Source: Ornithinimicrobium sp. CNJ-824 (GTDB taxonomy: Bacteria > Actinomycetota > Actinomycetes > Actinomycetales > Dermatophilaceae). Taken from it: 64,000 nt of DNA. Positions 56,940 to 64,000 of the stretch are shown in pieces (the stretch's first letter is position 1; each line of letters begins with the position of its first letter). The position numbers were made by a program, and so were the translations under genes. The notes under the pieces are model-generated. The model made no database searches and was not told where the DNA came from. It saw only the letters and a program-made list of their open reading frames with translations. The stretch covers positions 62,001 through 126,000 of the forward strand of contig NZ_MKKA01000044.1 of NCBI RefSeq assembly GCF_001942405.1, given 5' to 3'.

Positions 56940-58022
56940 TCAGCTCGTCCGGTCGAGGTCGAAGTGCTCGGCGAGCTTCCTCAGGGTGAAGTCCTGTCGA
57001 AGCTTGCAGGCGCTGTGCTGGGAGGCGAACATGCCTGCCTCGCGGTAGGCCTGGTCCGCCGGCACGGCGACGTCCCACTCGACCGGGACGATGTACTCCG
57101 CCCGATCTGTCTCGTCCTCAGGCAACCCTCGTCGGTAGTCGGCCTCGAGGGGAAGGTCGAGCAACCGCTGCCACTGGCCCTGGTGGAGCACTTCCGCGAC
57201 GTCGCTGCGCGTCGCCGGCCGAAGAGTCGTCCCGACCGCCACATACCCCTTCTGCGGCAGGTAGACGTTAACCCGCGCGCCGACGGGCAGGTTGCGCAGG
57301 GTGCGCGAGTACCACTCTCCGCCGCCTGCGGAGATAAAGCCGTACTCGAGGCCGTCCTCCCACGACCGGCTGTCGCCTTCGCCGAAGTTGACGTACCAGT
57401 CCTGCCCGTTCCAGCGGGCGATCTTGCCGCGCCGCGTTGCGCTGGGTGCGCCCTCGGAAGACTCGTCCGTGGCGAACCAGGATCGAGCCAGGTACTGCCG
57501 CCCGTCGTCCTGCAGGAACGAAAAGAAGACGGCGTTGATGGGCACGCCGAAGTCACGCAGATAGGTGACGATCCGCTCCGAGCTTGGGTCGAGCGAAGAG
57601 GCGACGACCGTGAGCTGGATGTCGTTGCTGAATTCGTCGGGCACAGGGGCATCGAAGGTTTCGGCGAAGACCGGCTCGAAGGCCTGCCCCAGGTGGTGGG
57701 AGGCGAGGTCGATGACGTCGTCTCGCTCAAGGGTGGAGACCCAGGAGCCGTAGTCCAGCACCTGGGCGATGACCTCGCGTGGGGTCTTGTCCCGCTTGAG
57801 CTCGAGAACGTGCAGCGTCCCCTCGGCGTCGATGGCGAGCAGGTCGATATAGGTGTTGTACGGCGTGCGGACCTGGCGACCGACGACCAGCAGCCGGTCG
57901 CCCAAGAGGGAGGGATCTCTGGCCAAGAAGTCTTCCAGCTGGGACTCGAGAGGCATCGCGCTGGGCTGGAGCCGGTGCGGCTGGTCTTGGTCGATCCGCC
58001 AGATTCCCATCTCGGTAGGCAT
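56940..58022 (-). CDS. NucS-like PD-(D/E)XK nuclease domain protein
   Basis: The protein has 360 residues. The N-terminal nuclease motif resembles NucS/DUF91: Asp60 in YIDLLAID, Glu74-x-Lys76 in HVLELKRDK, Gln87 in EVIAQVLDYG. The C-terminal 200 residues (WYVNFGEGDSRSW, VYLPQKGYVAVG) are an unknown beta-rich domain. It is not mismatch-repair NucS, which is shorter and hyperconserved; relatives of this longer kind are common in defence islands and may be modification-sensing. It lies 75 bp upstream of the AddB start, on the same strand. Confidence 0.75.
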   Translation of the reverse strand: MPTEMGIWRIDQDQPHRLQPSAMPLESQLEDFLARDPSLLGDRLLVVGRQVRTPYNTYIDLLAIDAEGTLHVLELKRDKTPREVIAQVLDYGSWVSTLERDDVIDLASHHLGQAFEPVFAETFDAPVPDEFSNDIQLTVVASSLDPSSERIVTYLRDFGVPINAVFFSFLQDDGRQYLARSWFATDESSEGAPSATRRGKIARWNGQDWYVNFGEGDSRSWEDGLEYGFISAGGGEWYSRTLRNLPVGARVNVYLPQKGYVAVGTTLRPATRSDVAEVLHQGQWQRLLDLPLEADYRRGLPEDETDRAEYIVPVEWDVAVPADQAYREAGMFASQHSACKLRQDFTLRKLAEHFDLDRTS

Positions 58023-58052
58023 GGGGACAGTCTGCCTCGGCAGGTTGGGCCG

Positions 58053-59026
58053 TCAGGGACCGGCCGTCGCCGGAGCCTGGGCGACGGTCTGGGCACCCTG
58101 CGCGGTGAGAGCGGCTGCATACGCTTCCGCAACCGTGGTGCAGAAGGCCCAGAGCGGCTCGATCCTCTCTGGAGTCAGCCATCCAGGCTCGGTGCGAGCC
58201 TGTCGTTCCGTGCCGCCGAAGCCGAAGAGCGCGTCCGCCTGGGCGCGGAACTCGGCCGTCGTGAGTGCAGTGACAGGCACGCCGCTGTTCTGCCCAGCGT
58301 ACGAACCGAACGGCACCATCACACGGCCATCCGTGTAGAGGGCCACAACCGTGCGGATGCCGCTCACGGCGGGTCCGCCAGCCTCAAGGACCACATGGCT
58401 CGGGCCGAGCCGCCGTCGGTAGCCGGCAGCGCCCCACCGGTCGAGCATCGTGCGAACGGCTGTCGCGGTCTCGTCCGAGTCGAACTGCTCCCAGAACTGC
58501 GCCAGTGTGGCGGGCCGCTCGTCCTGCTTGGCTCGCTCGACGGTCGCAGTGAACTGGTTCGGCTGGACGACGGCGGTGAAGAGCGGCGCCCAAGGCCCGT
58601 CGTCGACCCGCACTGCGCGAGCCTCCACCAGCCACACGGCGATCCCTCGCGCAGGATCCAGTTCCCTCATGTCGTTGAGATACTGCGCGACGGCGCGGAA
58701 CTCGTCGCGGTGTTCCTCCGCAACGAGCACCAGCCACGAGCGTCTCGGGCGACGGCATAGGCGAGCCCTCGCGTGAGGTGGTCGTGATCCGCACGGCCGT
58801 ACTGGTTCTCGATGACAAACTCGCTGCCGTCTGACCCTTGGGCCACGATGTCGATCCGGCGACCACCGGTCGTCGTCACCTCTGACCGTCCCGCCGCTAC
58901 GAGCCCGAGGTCCAGCGCCTCACCGAGCTGGTCCAGTCGATCCACCAGGAGCGGCGTGAAGTCGGACGCCTCGCCCGCCCACGCCTGGGTCAGACGGCCG
59001 AAGGAGAGCCTGCCCATGTACGCCAT
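58053..59026 (-). CDS. DUF4268-like nuclease-fold protein (one frameshift)
   Basis: About 324 residues once one base is restored near 58,738 (ARDARG/LVLVAEEHRDEF). The N-terminal part has a PD-(D/E)XK-like arrangement: Asp59 in RRIDIVAQ and Glu73-Asn-Gln75 in EFVIENQYG. Gln replaces the usual Lys, a variant known in this family. The C-terminal half is helical (AQFWEQF, EFRAQADALFGF). The gene ends 30 bp before the NucS-like gene on the same strand. Its start faces an unknown plus-strand gene 95 bp away. Likely role: DNA cleavage in defence. Confidence 0.7.
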
Positions 59027-59108
59027 GGTCTCTGTCTATCAGGACGGACCCCGCTGTCGCAGTGAGGCCTGAACGGACACTCTCCCAGGGGGTGTCGTGG
59101 GCGAGGAC

Positions 59109-59114
59109 TACGAT
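59109..59114 (+). promoter_or_regulatory. -10 box of a leaderless promoter
   Basis: TACGAT ends six bases before the ATG at 59,121, with no ribosome-binding site between. Consistent with leaderless transcription. Confidence 0.4.
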
Positions 59115-59120
59115 CACGGC

Positions 59121-60353
59121 ATGACAGAGGCAGGGGAAACGGTCGCGGTCTACGAGGCCGAGGACGGTGTGCTCGTCTTCGGCAGCGAGGCAGCGCTGGA
59201 ACTACTCGACGACGATGCTGGCCTGGCTTCTAGGCCGCTGTCGGCCAAACACCTGGCGAGGGTAATCGGCTATGCGGGAACAGCTGGTGGGCAGCTCGTC
59301 GCCGAGAGCGGACGATGGGTCAAGCTCACGAGTGAGTCGGCCGCAACTGCCGAGGCCACGCTGGGTGGCGTTGACAAGCTCACGTCGGGCGTGATCCGGA
59401 ACAAGGGCGGTGACATCGCCCAGCATGTCAACTTCGAGAACATCACCAAGGTCGGCGCCCTCACGCCGGCGGCCCCCGCGGTTCTGGGTGCGATGGCGAC
59501 CCAGTACGCCATCGAGTCGGCGTTGGACGACATCACCGCCTACCTCGAGGAGATCGACCGCAAGCTGGACCAACTGCTCAAGCAACGCAAGACCGAGACC
59601 CTCGGGCAGATCGGTGGTGTCTCGCTCGCGATCGACGAAGCGGCCTCCATCTACGCGTCGACCGGGACCGTCTCGAGCACCACGTGGTCCAAGGTGCAGG
59701 GCACGTCCCTTGCCCTGCAGACCATGCAGGCCGAATCGATCGAACAGCTGCACGCCCTCAGCGAGGACGTCAAGGCCGCGGCCGGAGACGCGGACAAGGC
59801 CGCGAAGGTGCTCACCCAGGTCAGCGACGACGTCCAGTTCTGGCTGGGTGTGCTGGCCCGGACGATCGCCCTGCAGGACAGGCAGTACGTGCTCGAGCTG
59901 GCCCGGGTCGCTGACGAGGACGAGCAGCAGCTGGACGCCCACCGCGAAGGAATCACGGTGGCGAGGTCAGATCGGGTCCGCCGCATCGTGGCCGGTCTGG
60001 AAGCCATCGTGGACTCGGTCACCGCATCGTCCACGCTGTCCAACGCCGCGAAGGTTGCCAACCCGATCTCGGCGCCGAAGGTCGCTCGACAGGCCAACTC
60101 CATCGCCGACAGCATCTCCGCCTTCGCGCAGCACGCCGGTCTGGAGCTCGGCGGCTCGGGGCCGGTCGACCTGACCCCTTGGGCCAGGGCGGCCCGAGGG
60201 CTTCTGGACGAAGCCTCCACGGTCGTGACCACCGCCGGCACAGGTGTGGCTGGCCGTGCCCGGTTGTTCGGTCGGGCGGTCGAGGAGCGGCGAGACGAGC
60301 GGGTCCTGCGAAGGGCGAAGAGGATCGAGGAGAAGCGCTCGGGCGATGCGTAG
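59121..60353 (+). CDS. Unknown helical protein with hydrophobic segment, 410 residues
   Basis: Not recognised. A short beta-rich N-terminus (VAVYEAEDGVLVFGSE) leads to a Gly/Ala-rich hydrophobic stretch near residues 120-135 (ALTPAAPAVLGAMATQYA). Long amphipathic helices with coiled-coil spacing follow (ITAYLEEIDRKLDQLLKQR and later). The tail is strongly basic (RRDERVLRRAKRIEEKRSG). This mix resembles some pore-forming or scaffold proteins, but no family can be named. It is divergent from the DUF4268-like nuclease and might form a functional pair with it. Confidence 0.6.
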   Translation: MTEAGETVAVYEAEDGVLVFGSEAALELLDDDAGLASRPLSAKHLARVIGYAGTAGGQLVAESGRWVKLTSESAATAEATLGGVDKLTSGVIRNKGGDIAQHVNFENITKVGALTPAAPAVLGAMATQYAIESALDDITAYLEEIDRKLDQLLKQRKTETLGQIGGVSLAIDEAASIYASTGTVSSTTWSKVQGTSLALQTMQAESIEQLHALSEDVKAAAGDADKAAKVLTQVSDDVQFWLGVLARTIALQDRQYVLELARVADEDEQQLDAHREGITVARSDRVRRIVAGLEAIVDSVTASSTLSNAAKVANPISAPKVARQANSIADSISAFAQHAGLELGGSGPVDLTPWARAARGLLDEASTVVTTAGTGVAGRARLFGRAVEERRDERVLRRAKRIEEKRSGDA

Positions 60354-60411
60354 CAGCACGTGATGCGCTCCTGGGTGCATCGGATTTCGCTTAACTGAGA
60401 GACATCTTCCA

Positions 60412-60495
60412 TCTATGCGAAGTTCCGGAACACCCGGCGAGCCGACCGCTGGCTGAGCTCCTCGACCTGAGCTTCGGTCGCGGTAAACCGGGCCG
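60412..60495 (-). pseudogene. Possible 3' remnant of a deleted gene
   Basis: The minus strand reads ARFTATEAQVEELSQRSA, RRVFRNFA and a stop: a well-formed helical protein ending without any start or upstream body. It may be the last 27 residues of a lost gene. Weak evidence. Confidence 0.25.
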
Positions 60496-60576
60496 CGCTG
60501 GGGCGCCTTGCGCGTCTGCACCAAGGAGAATGGCTGAACCCAGGACGGACCCGGGTGACAGGACGACGGAGGCGAG

Positions 60577-61197
60577 ATGCGGCATACCCCGCACTTTCTG
60601 ATGACGGACCCCGACGAGGTCCGCCGGCTGATCCGGAACCACCCGTGGGCCACGATCGTGTCGCCGGCCAGCACCGGGCTGGTCGCGTCGCACTACCCGG
60701 TCATCCTCGACGAGAGCGCCGATGGCCCGGACATCACCATCCTCAGCCACTTCGGGCGTCCGGACGACCGGCTGCACGAGCTGGGGCGGCACGAGATCCT
60801 GGTCATCGTCCAGGGGCCGCACGACTACGTCTCGCCCAGCTGGTACGCCCCCGGCGAGCTCGTGCCGACGTGGAACCACGTGACGGCGCACCTCTACGGG
60901 ACGCCCGAGATCCTCGACGAGGAGGAGAACTACGCGGCGCTCTCTCTCCTGACCGACCACTTCGAGCACGACCGGCCCGGCGGTCGCTCGCTCGCCGAGG
61001 ACGAGGCGGCCACCCGGCGGGAGGCCAAGGGGGCGGTGAGCTTCCGGATGCGGGTCGACCGGTTCGACGCCCGCGCCAAGCTCAGCCAGAACAAGGCGCC
61101 GGAAGTCGTCGACAACGTCATCGACCATGTCGAGAAGCACAACGCCGATCTCGCCGAGGAGATGAAGCGGGTCCGGGAGGGACGCCCGGAGTCGTGA
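60577..61197 (+). CDS. PaiB-family FMN-binding protein
   Basis: The protein has 206 residues. It matches the PaiB/FMN-binding split-barrel family: N-terminal RHTPHFLMTDPDEVRRLIRN, HPWATIVSP, WYAPGELVPTWNHVTAHLYG and the C-terminal ARAKLSQNKAPEVVDNVI. PaiB proteins are called negative regulators of sporulation and protease genes in Bacillus, but most are probably flavoproteins of unknown substrate. No partner paiA acetyltransferase is nearby. The start ATG follows GGAGGCGAG. Confidence 0.9.
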   Translation: MRHTPHFLMTDPDEVRRLIRNHPWATIVSPASTGLVASHYPVILDESADGPDITILSHFGRPDDRLHELGRHEILVIVQGPHDYVSPSWYAPGELVPTWNHVTAHLYGTPEILDEEENYAALSLLTDHFEHDRPGGRSLAEDEAATRREAKGAVSFRMRVDRFDARAKLSQNKAPEVVDNVIDHVEKHNADLAEEMKRVREGRPES

Positions 61198-61613
61198 TCT
61201 CGCGCCAGGACGATGTCGGTTCGCCCTGGATGTGTGGTCGGCTTAGTCAAGGCCCAGCACGGTCAGCATCGCCTCGTCAACGGCACGCATCTCCGCAGAC
61301 TCCAGCCGGCCCGCGGACTCGCCCAGACGGTCCTCGGGATCGATGACGGACAGCTGCTCGACCATCACGCGCCTTTTCACTCTTGCGTTCTTGGTGCCCG
61401 CAGGCGCAGAGCTCACCACGCACGCGCCTCGTCCATCACTGCTGCCAGCTGGCGCGAGGCGGCGACATTCTCAGGATCGTGGCGCAGAGCCTCGGCCTCA
61501 GCCCCCAGCCGGGCGCGTCGGTGCGCGCGTGTTCCGTCGAGGATCGCGGAAGCGACGGGGCACGGGGCCTGGAAAGGATACGGGAGTACGGGTCCAAGAG
61601 TATTGTTGCCCGT
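61198..61613. other. Gap holding toxin-antitoxin remnants
   Basis: About 415 bp between the PaiB-like gene and a vapB-like antitoxin. It contains the minus-strand fragments described as a mazEF remnant and an AT-rich promoter-like stretch (GAGTATTGTTGCC) just before the vapB start. Confidence 0.6.
61243..61575 (-). pseudogene. Possible mazEF (PemIK-type) toxin-antitoxin remnant
   Basis: Two overlapping minus-strand frames (GTGA overlap at 61,413-61,416). The upstream one ends ASRQLAAVMDEARAW, like the tail of antitoxins paired with PemK. The downstream one has VMVEQLSVIDPEDRLG, then EMRAVDEAMLTVLGLD, the C-terminal half of a MazF/PemK toxin. The toxin's first 60 or so residues, with the catalytic Arg, are missing, so this is a relic. 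Confidence 0.45.
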
Positions 61614-61846
61614 ATGAAGACCACCATCGACATCCCTGACGCCCTGGCGGAGGAGGCCAAGGCCGCAGCCCGGCGCTCGGGTGCCACCCTTCGCGAGTTG
61701 GTCGTGGCTGGCTTGCGGGCGGAGGTGTCCCGGCGCAAGACGCGGCCCAGGTCGACTTCCACTTCCCGACGGCCGGCGGCGACGGACTCGTCGCAGAGCT
61801 GGCTCCCGAGGACGCGGTGGCCCGCTCCTACGGGTTGCCGTCGTGA
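61614..61846 (+). CDS. vapB: VapB-type antitoxin (one frameshift)
   Basis: About 77 residues. The ribbon-helix-helix type start MKTTIDIPDALAEEAKAAARR is clear. Near 61,741 one base is missing (AAGGACGCG written AAGACGCG); after repair it continues AAQVDFHFP, GLVAELAPEDAVARSYGLPS and stops at 61,846, overlapping the toxin's GTG. It would bind and neutralise the VapC below and repress the pair. Confidence 0.8.
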
Positions 61847-62277
61847 TCGCGGTCGACACCAACCTGCTCGTCTACGCGCACCGCACTGACAGCCCGCACC
61901 ACGAACGGGCATCGGAGATCCTGCACCAGCTTGCCACCGGTCCTCGCCCCTGGGCGGTCCCGTGGCCGTGTCTTCACGAGTTCCTCGCGGTGGTGACGCA
62001 CCCGAGGATCTACCGACCACCGACGGCCCCGGCGCTCGCTGTCGAGGCCGTCCAGGCCCTCGTCGACGTGAGGACCGTCCAGCTGCTGTCGGAGACGTCC
62101 GACCACCTTCGGATCCTGAGGGGTCTCATCGCCACGCCGGGCCTGGCCGGTCCCAAGGTCCACGACGCGCGGATCGCGGCGATCTGTCTGGGTCACGGTG
62201 TGGACGTCCTGTGGTCCGCAGACCGCGACTTTTCGTGGTTCCCCGACCTCCGGGTCGTCAACCCCCTGACGGGGTAA
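61843..62277 (+). CDS. vapC: VapC toxin, PIN-domain ribonuclease
   Basis: The protein has 144 residues. The PIN-domain acidic set is complete: Asp5 (AVDTNLL), Glu46 (CLHEFLAVV), Asp108 (KVHDARIAA) and Asp127 (SADRDFSWF). It would cut tRNA or rRNA when free of antitoxin. The GTG start overlaps the vapB stop, as expected for a co-translated pair. Confidence 0.9.
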   Translation: MIAVDTNLLVYAHRTDSPHHERASEILHQLATGPRPWAVPWPCLHEFLAVVTHPRIYRPPTAPALAVEAVQALVDVRTVQLLSETSDHLRILRGLIATPGLAGPKVHDARIAAICLGHGVDVLWSADRDFSWFPDLRVVNPLTG

Positions 62278-62293
62278 GGACGCTGCCGCCCTC

Positions 62294-62335
62294 CATCAGC
62301 CACGGGCACCCCGGGCCGCCCGACGGCCCGCTCGC
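62294..62335. repeat. Fragment repeating part of the jetD-like gene
   Basis: CATCAGCCACGGGC followed by ACCCCGGGCCGCCCGACGGC closely matches 63,271-63,314 inside the TIGR02679 gene, same orientation, with a 2-base gap and a few substitutions. It lies outside any gene, just past the vapC end, and looks like a relic copy. Confidence 0.5.
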
Positions 62336-62424
62336 GTGCACGCAGGACGTCGGGGTCGGCCACGACCCGGTCGACGACGTCGACCACCGCTGGAGCGACC
62401 GCTCCCGTACGCTCGGCAGACCGG

Positions 62425-62826
62425 TCACCGAAGGTCGAGGACCTCCAGGCCGGTGACTGCTGCGATGCGCGCGTAGTCCGTGTCACGGTGGGCCACGGGT
62501 GTCTGGGTCCGGACCGCGATAGCGGCGATCAGACAGTCCTGGAGCGACCGGGGCTGGTGCCCGGACGCCCTGGCCGCCTGAAAGATGTCGGCAGCGGCTC
62601 GGTAGTCCAGGGCGGGCTCGACCTGCAACCAGTGCTGCCCCAGCATCAGCCTTTCCGCCGCTGACGTCTGGGCGCCGCTGGCAGCGCCGGCGAGCAGCTC
62701 CATGAGGATGGGCTTCGTCGTCGCGAGCCCGGCTCCGACCTGCTCCCTGACGAACAGGTGCGCGCGGCTGCCGGTGCCGCGCAGGTACTCGATCCAGACC
62801 GAGGTGTCGACCAGGACGAGGCTCAC
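62425..62826 (-). CDS. vapC: VapC toxin, PIN-domain ribonuclease (second pair)
   Basis: The protein has 133 residues. PIN residues are Asp7 (LVDTSVWI), Glu43 (ILMELLAG), Asp97 (SLQDCLIAA) and Asp115 ([10 protein letters not shown]). It belongs to a different PIN subgroup from the VapC at 61,843. The start overlaps the stop of its antitoxin (ATGA). Confidence 0.92.
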   Translation of the reverse strand: MSLVLVDTSVWIEYLRGTGSRAHLFVREQVGAGLATTKPILMELLAGAASGAQTSAAERLMLGQHWLQVEPALDYRAAADIFQAARASGHQPRSLQDCLIAAIAVRTQTPVAHRDTDYARIAAVTGLEVLDLR

Positions 62827-63032
62827 ACCTTTGCCACCGGGTCCGAGCGCAGCTCCTCAAGGTCGCCGTCCCAGCCGGAGCCCTCAAGGGCGAGGAGGTC
62901 CTCGCGCGTGGGCACCGGTCCCGCGAGCCGTCGCAGCGCGAGATCGACAGCTTGCTTCTTGGTACGCAGGCCGTAACGGCGCATCACCGTGGCGACCAGC
63001 TCGTCATCGATGTCGATGTTGGTGCGCGACAT
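62823..63032 (-). CDS. vapB: VapB antitoxin (second pair)
   Basis: The protein has 69 residues with a type II antitoxin ribbon-helix-helix N-terminus ([35 protein letters not shown]) and an acidic, Trp-containing C-terminus ([14 protein letters not shown]) that would mask VapC. The ATG at 63,032 is preferred to one eight codons upstream. The start region contains GGTGTAT twice (63,031-63,048), a candidate self-operator. Confidence 0.9.
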   Translation of the reverse strand: MSRTNIDIDDELVATVMRRYGLRTKKQAVDLALRRLAGPVPTREDLLALEGSGWDGDLEELRSDPVAKV

Positions 63033-63097
63033 ACACCAACGATACACCTTGGGCACAGAACGGGCCCCCGGAGCTCGGGCCTACAGCTCGCTGAGGT

Positions 63098-64000
63098 CTA
63101 CCGCCCGCCGCCCATGGCGTCCAACAGCCGGGGCAGCACGGTCTCCTCGTGCACGGCGTGTCCGTGGTGCCGCATCGTGGCCCCCAGCTCGGGTCCCACG
63201 ACGGCTCCACCGGGGTGCCGACGAGCTGCGGGCCGCCGACGGCCACGCCGGCCAGGTAGTCCGGCACGCCCATCAGCCACGGGCGCACCCCGTGCCGTCC
63301 GACCGCCCGTTCGGCCAGGGCGAGCCCGGGCCAGTCGAAGTCGCCGTGGTAGCGCAGGTCGCCGCCCGCCGCGGCCAGCAGCCCGAGCACCTCGTCCACG
63401 ACCAGGTTGGGCTCGCCCGCGGTGCACACGACCACCCAGCCCTCCACCCGGCGCTCGGCCACCGCCTCGAGGACCCTCGGGTTCTCGCAGACCAGGACCG
63501 GCGCGTCGACGACCGGCTGCAGGCCCTCGGCGCGACGCAGGTCCCACGCGCTCAGGTGGACGGGGTCGCCCGCCCCGGCGGCGTCCGTCAGCGACGGGCC
63601 AGCGGGCCGTCCCCCTCGAGCCGCAGCCCCAGCACGAGGCAGGTGCGCGAGACCAGGTCCGGCGCGACCCCCACCCCCGCCCACAGGCCCTCCCGCTCCC
63701 GGGCCGACGTCGCACCGGCACCCCCGCCGCCGCGGCCAGGCCGCGCAGGACCACGTGGTGCACGAGGGTGTCCCGGTCGAGGGCGTGGGCGTCGCCGAGC
63801 AGCCGGGCGCCCAGCTCGACCCGGGACACGGTATGCCGTGCCGCACCCCGCGCGGGCAGCGCACCGAGCACCGTCGCGGCGTCGCGCACCACCTGCTCGG
63901 CGTCGGGGCGGGAGGTGAGCAGGCCGGTCCGACGCAGGCCGGCCACCCAGTCCGCCGACCAGGGCTGGCGGACCAGCTCCAGGGCCAGGGCCAGGGGCGC
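63098..64000 (-). CDS. Wadjet type II JetD-like (TIGR02679/DUF2399), partial, frame-broken
   Basis: The last 300 or so residues of a TIGR02679 protein, running in from beyond the right edge. Key segments: DTLVHHVVLRGLA, ENPRVLEAV, then YHGDFDWPGLALAE (the Toprim-like DUF2399 site) and RPWLMGVPDYLAG. Single bases seem missing near 63,715, 63,597 and 63,190. TIGR02679 is JetD, the nuclease of type II Wadjet, which cuts plasmid DNA extruded by an SMC-like partner. jetD is normally the last gene, so jetA, jetB and jetC should lie to the right of 64,000 on the minus strand. Confidence 0.8.
   Translation of the reverse strand, partial: APLALALELVRQPWSADWVAGLRRTGLLTSRPDAEQVVRDAATVLGALPARGAARHTVSRVELGARLLGDAHALDRDTLVHHVVLRGLAAAAGVPVRRRPGSGRACGRGWGSRRTWSRAPASCWGCGSRGTARWPVADGRRRGGRPRPPERVGPASRRGPAAGRRRAGPGLREPEGPRGGGRAPGGGLGGRVHRGRAQPGRGRGARAAGRGGRRPALPRRLRLARARPGRTGGRTARGAPVADGRAGLPGRRGRRRPAARRHPGGAVVGPELGATMRHHGHAVHEETVLPRLLDAMGGGR

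Noticed and set aside
1-64000. CRISPR array, rRNA or tRNA genes
   Set aside because: No regularly spaced repeats and no cloverleaf-like or rRNA-like sequence were recognised by reading; a dedicated scan was not possible.

Overview
The window is high-GC DNA from an actinomycete. It has a WhiB regulator, leaderless GTG/ATG starts a few bases after TANNNT boxes, ROK and LacI sugar regulators and an alditol oxidase of the Streptomyces type. The overall style fits Micrococcales (Intrasporangiaceae/Ornithinimicrobiaceae-like), but the genus cannot be fixed from sequence alone.

Region 1 (1-17 kb) is a hemicellulose (arabinoxylan) utilisation locus. It holds the end of a sugar ABC transporter, a GH3 beta-xylosidase/glucosidase, a GH51 arabinofuranosidase, a LacI repressor, a secreted and a cytoplasmic GH10 xylanase, a CE7 acetyl-xylan esterase, two ROK regulators, a truncated Gfo/Idh oxidoreductase, a TIM-barrel sugar isomerase, an alditol oxidase, an aldose epimerase and an aldo/keto reductase. 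The secreted GH10 would cut xylan. The transporter would import oligomers, and the intracellular GH10, GH3, GH51 and CE7 enzymes would finish them.

Region 2 (17-31.5 kb) is ordinary chromosome: an MDR oxidoreductase, a pRiA4b-ORF3-like protein, a VOC protein, a NiCoT transporter, UspA, an ABC-F ATPase, WhiB, a lipoprotein, a CocE-type hydrolase, an MFS exporter and several unknowns.

Region 3 (31.7-64 kb) is a defence-rich stretch. It contains an EVE-HNH modification-dependent nuclease coupled to a MazG-like pyrophosphohydrolase, a decayed DUF2075 helicase, and a complete-looking type 1 BREX operon (HTH, brxA, brxB, brxC, pglX, pglZ, brxL; 35.4-48.0 kb). A single-chain GmrSD-type (DUF262/DUF1524) nuclease follows BREX. 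Then come an AddAB-like helicase/nuclease pair, a NucS-like and a DUF4268-like nuclease, an unknown coiled-coil protein, a PaiB-like protein, two vapBC pairs and a possible mazEF remnant. The right edge holds the 3' end of a Wadjet type II jetD (TIGR02679) gene, whose partners should lie beyond it. The BREX-GmrSD block (35.6-50.4 kb) looks more AT-rich than its surroundings and lacks the octamer GGTATGCC/GGCATACC that recurs elsewhere, so it is probably acquired.

About a dozen or more genes carry frame breaks that can nearly all be repaired by restoring one missing base. This looks like a systematic sequence-quality feature; only the DUF2075 gene also has apparent nonsense changes. Other unexplained structure includes two inverted copies of a nested-palindrome intergenic repeat (15.0 and 21.6 kb), a jetD fragment repeated on both sides of a vapBC cassette, and a deletion-like junction at about 12,060.
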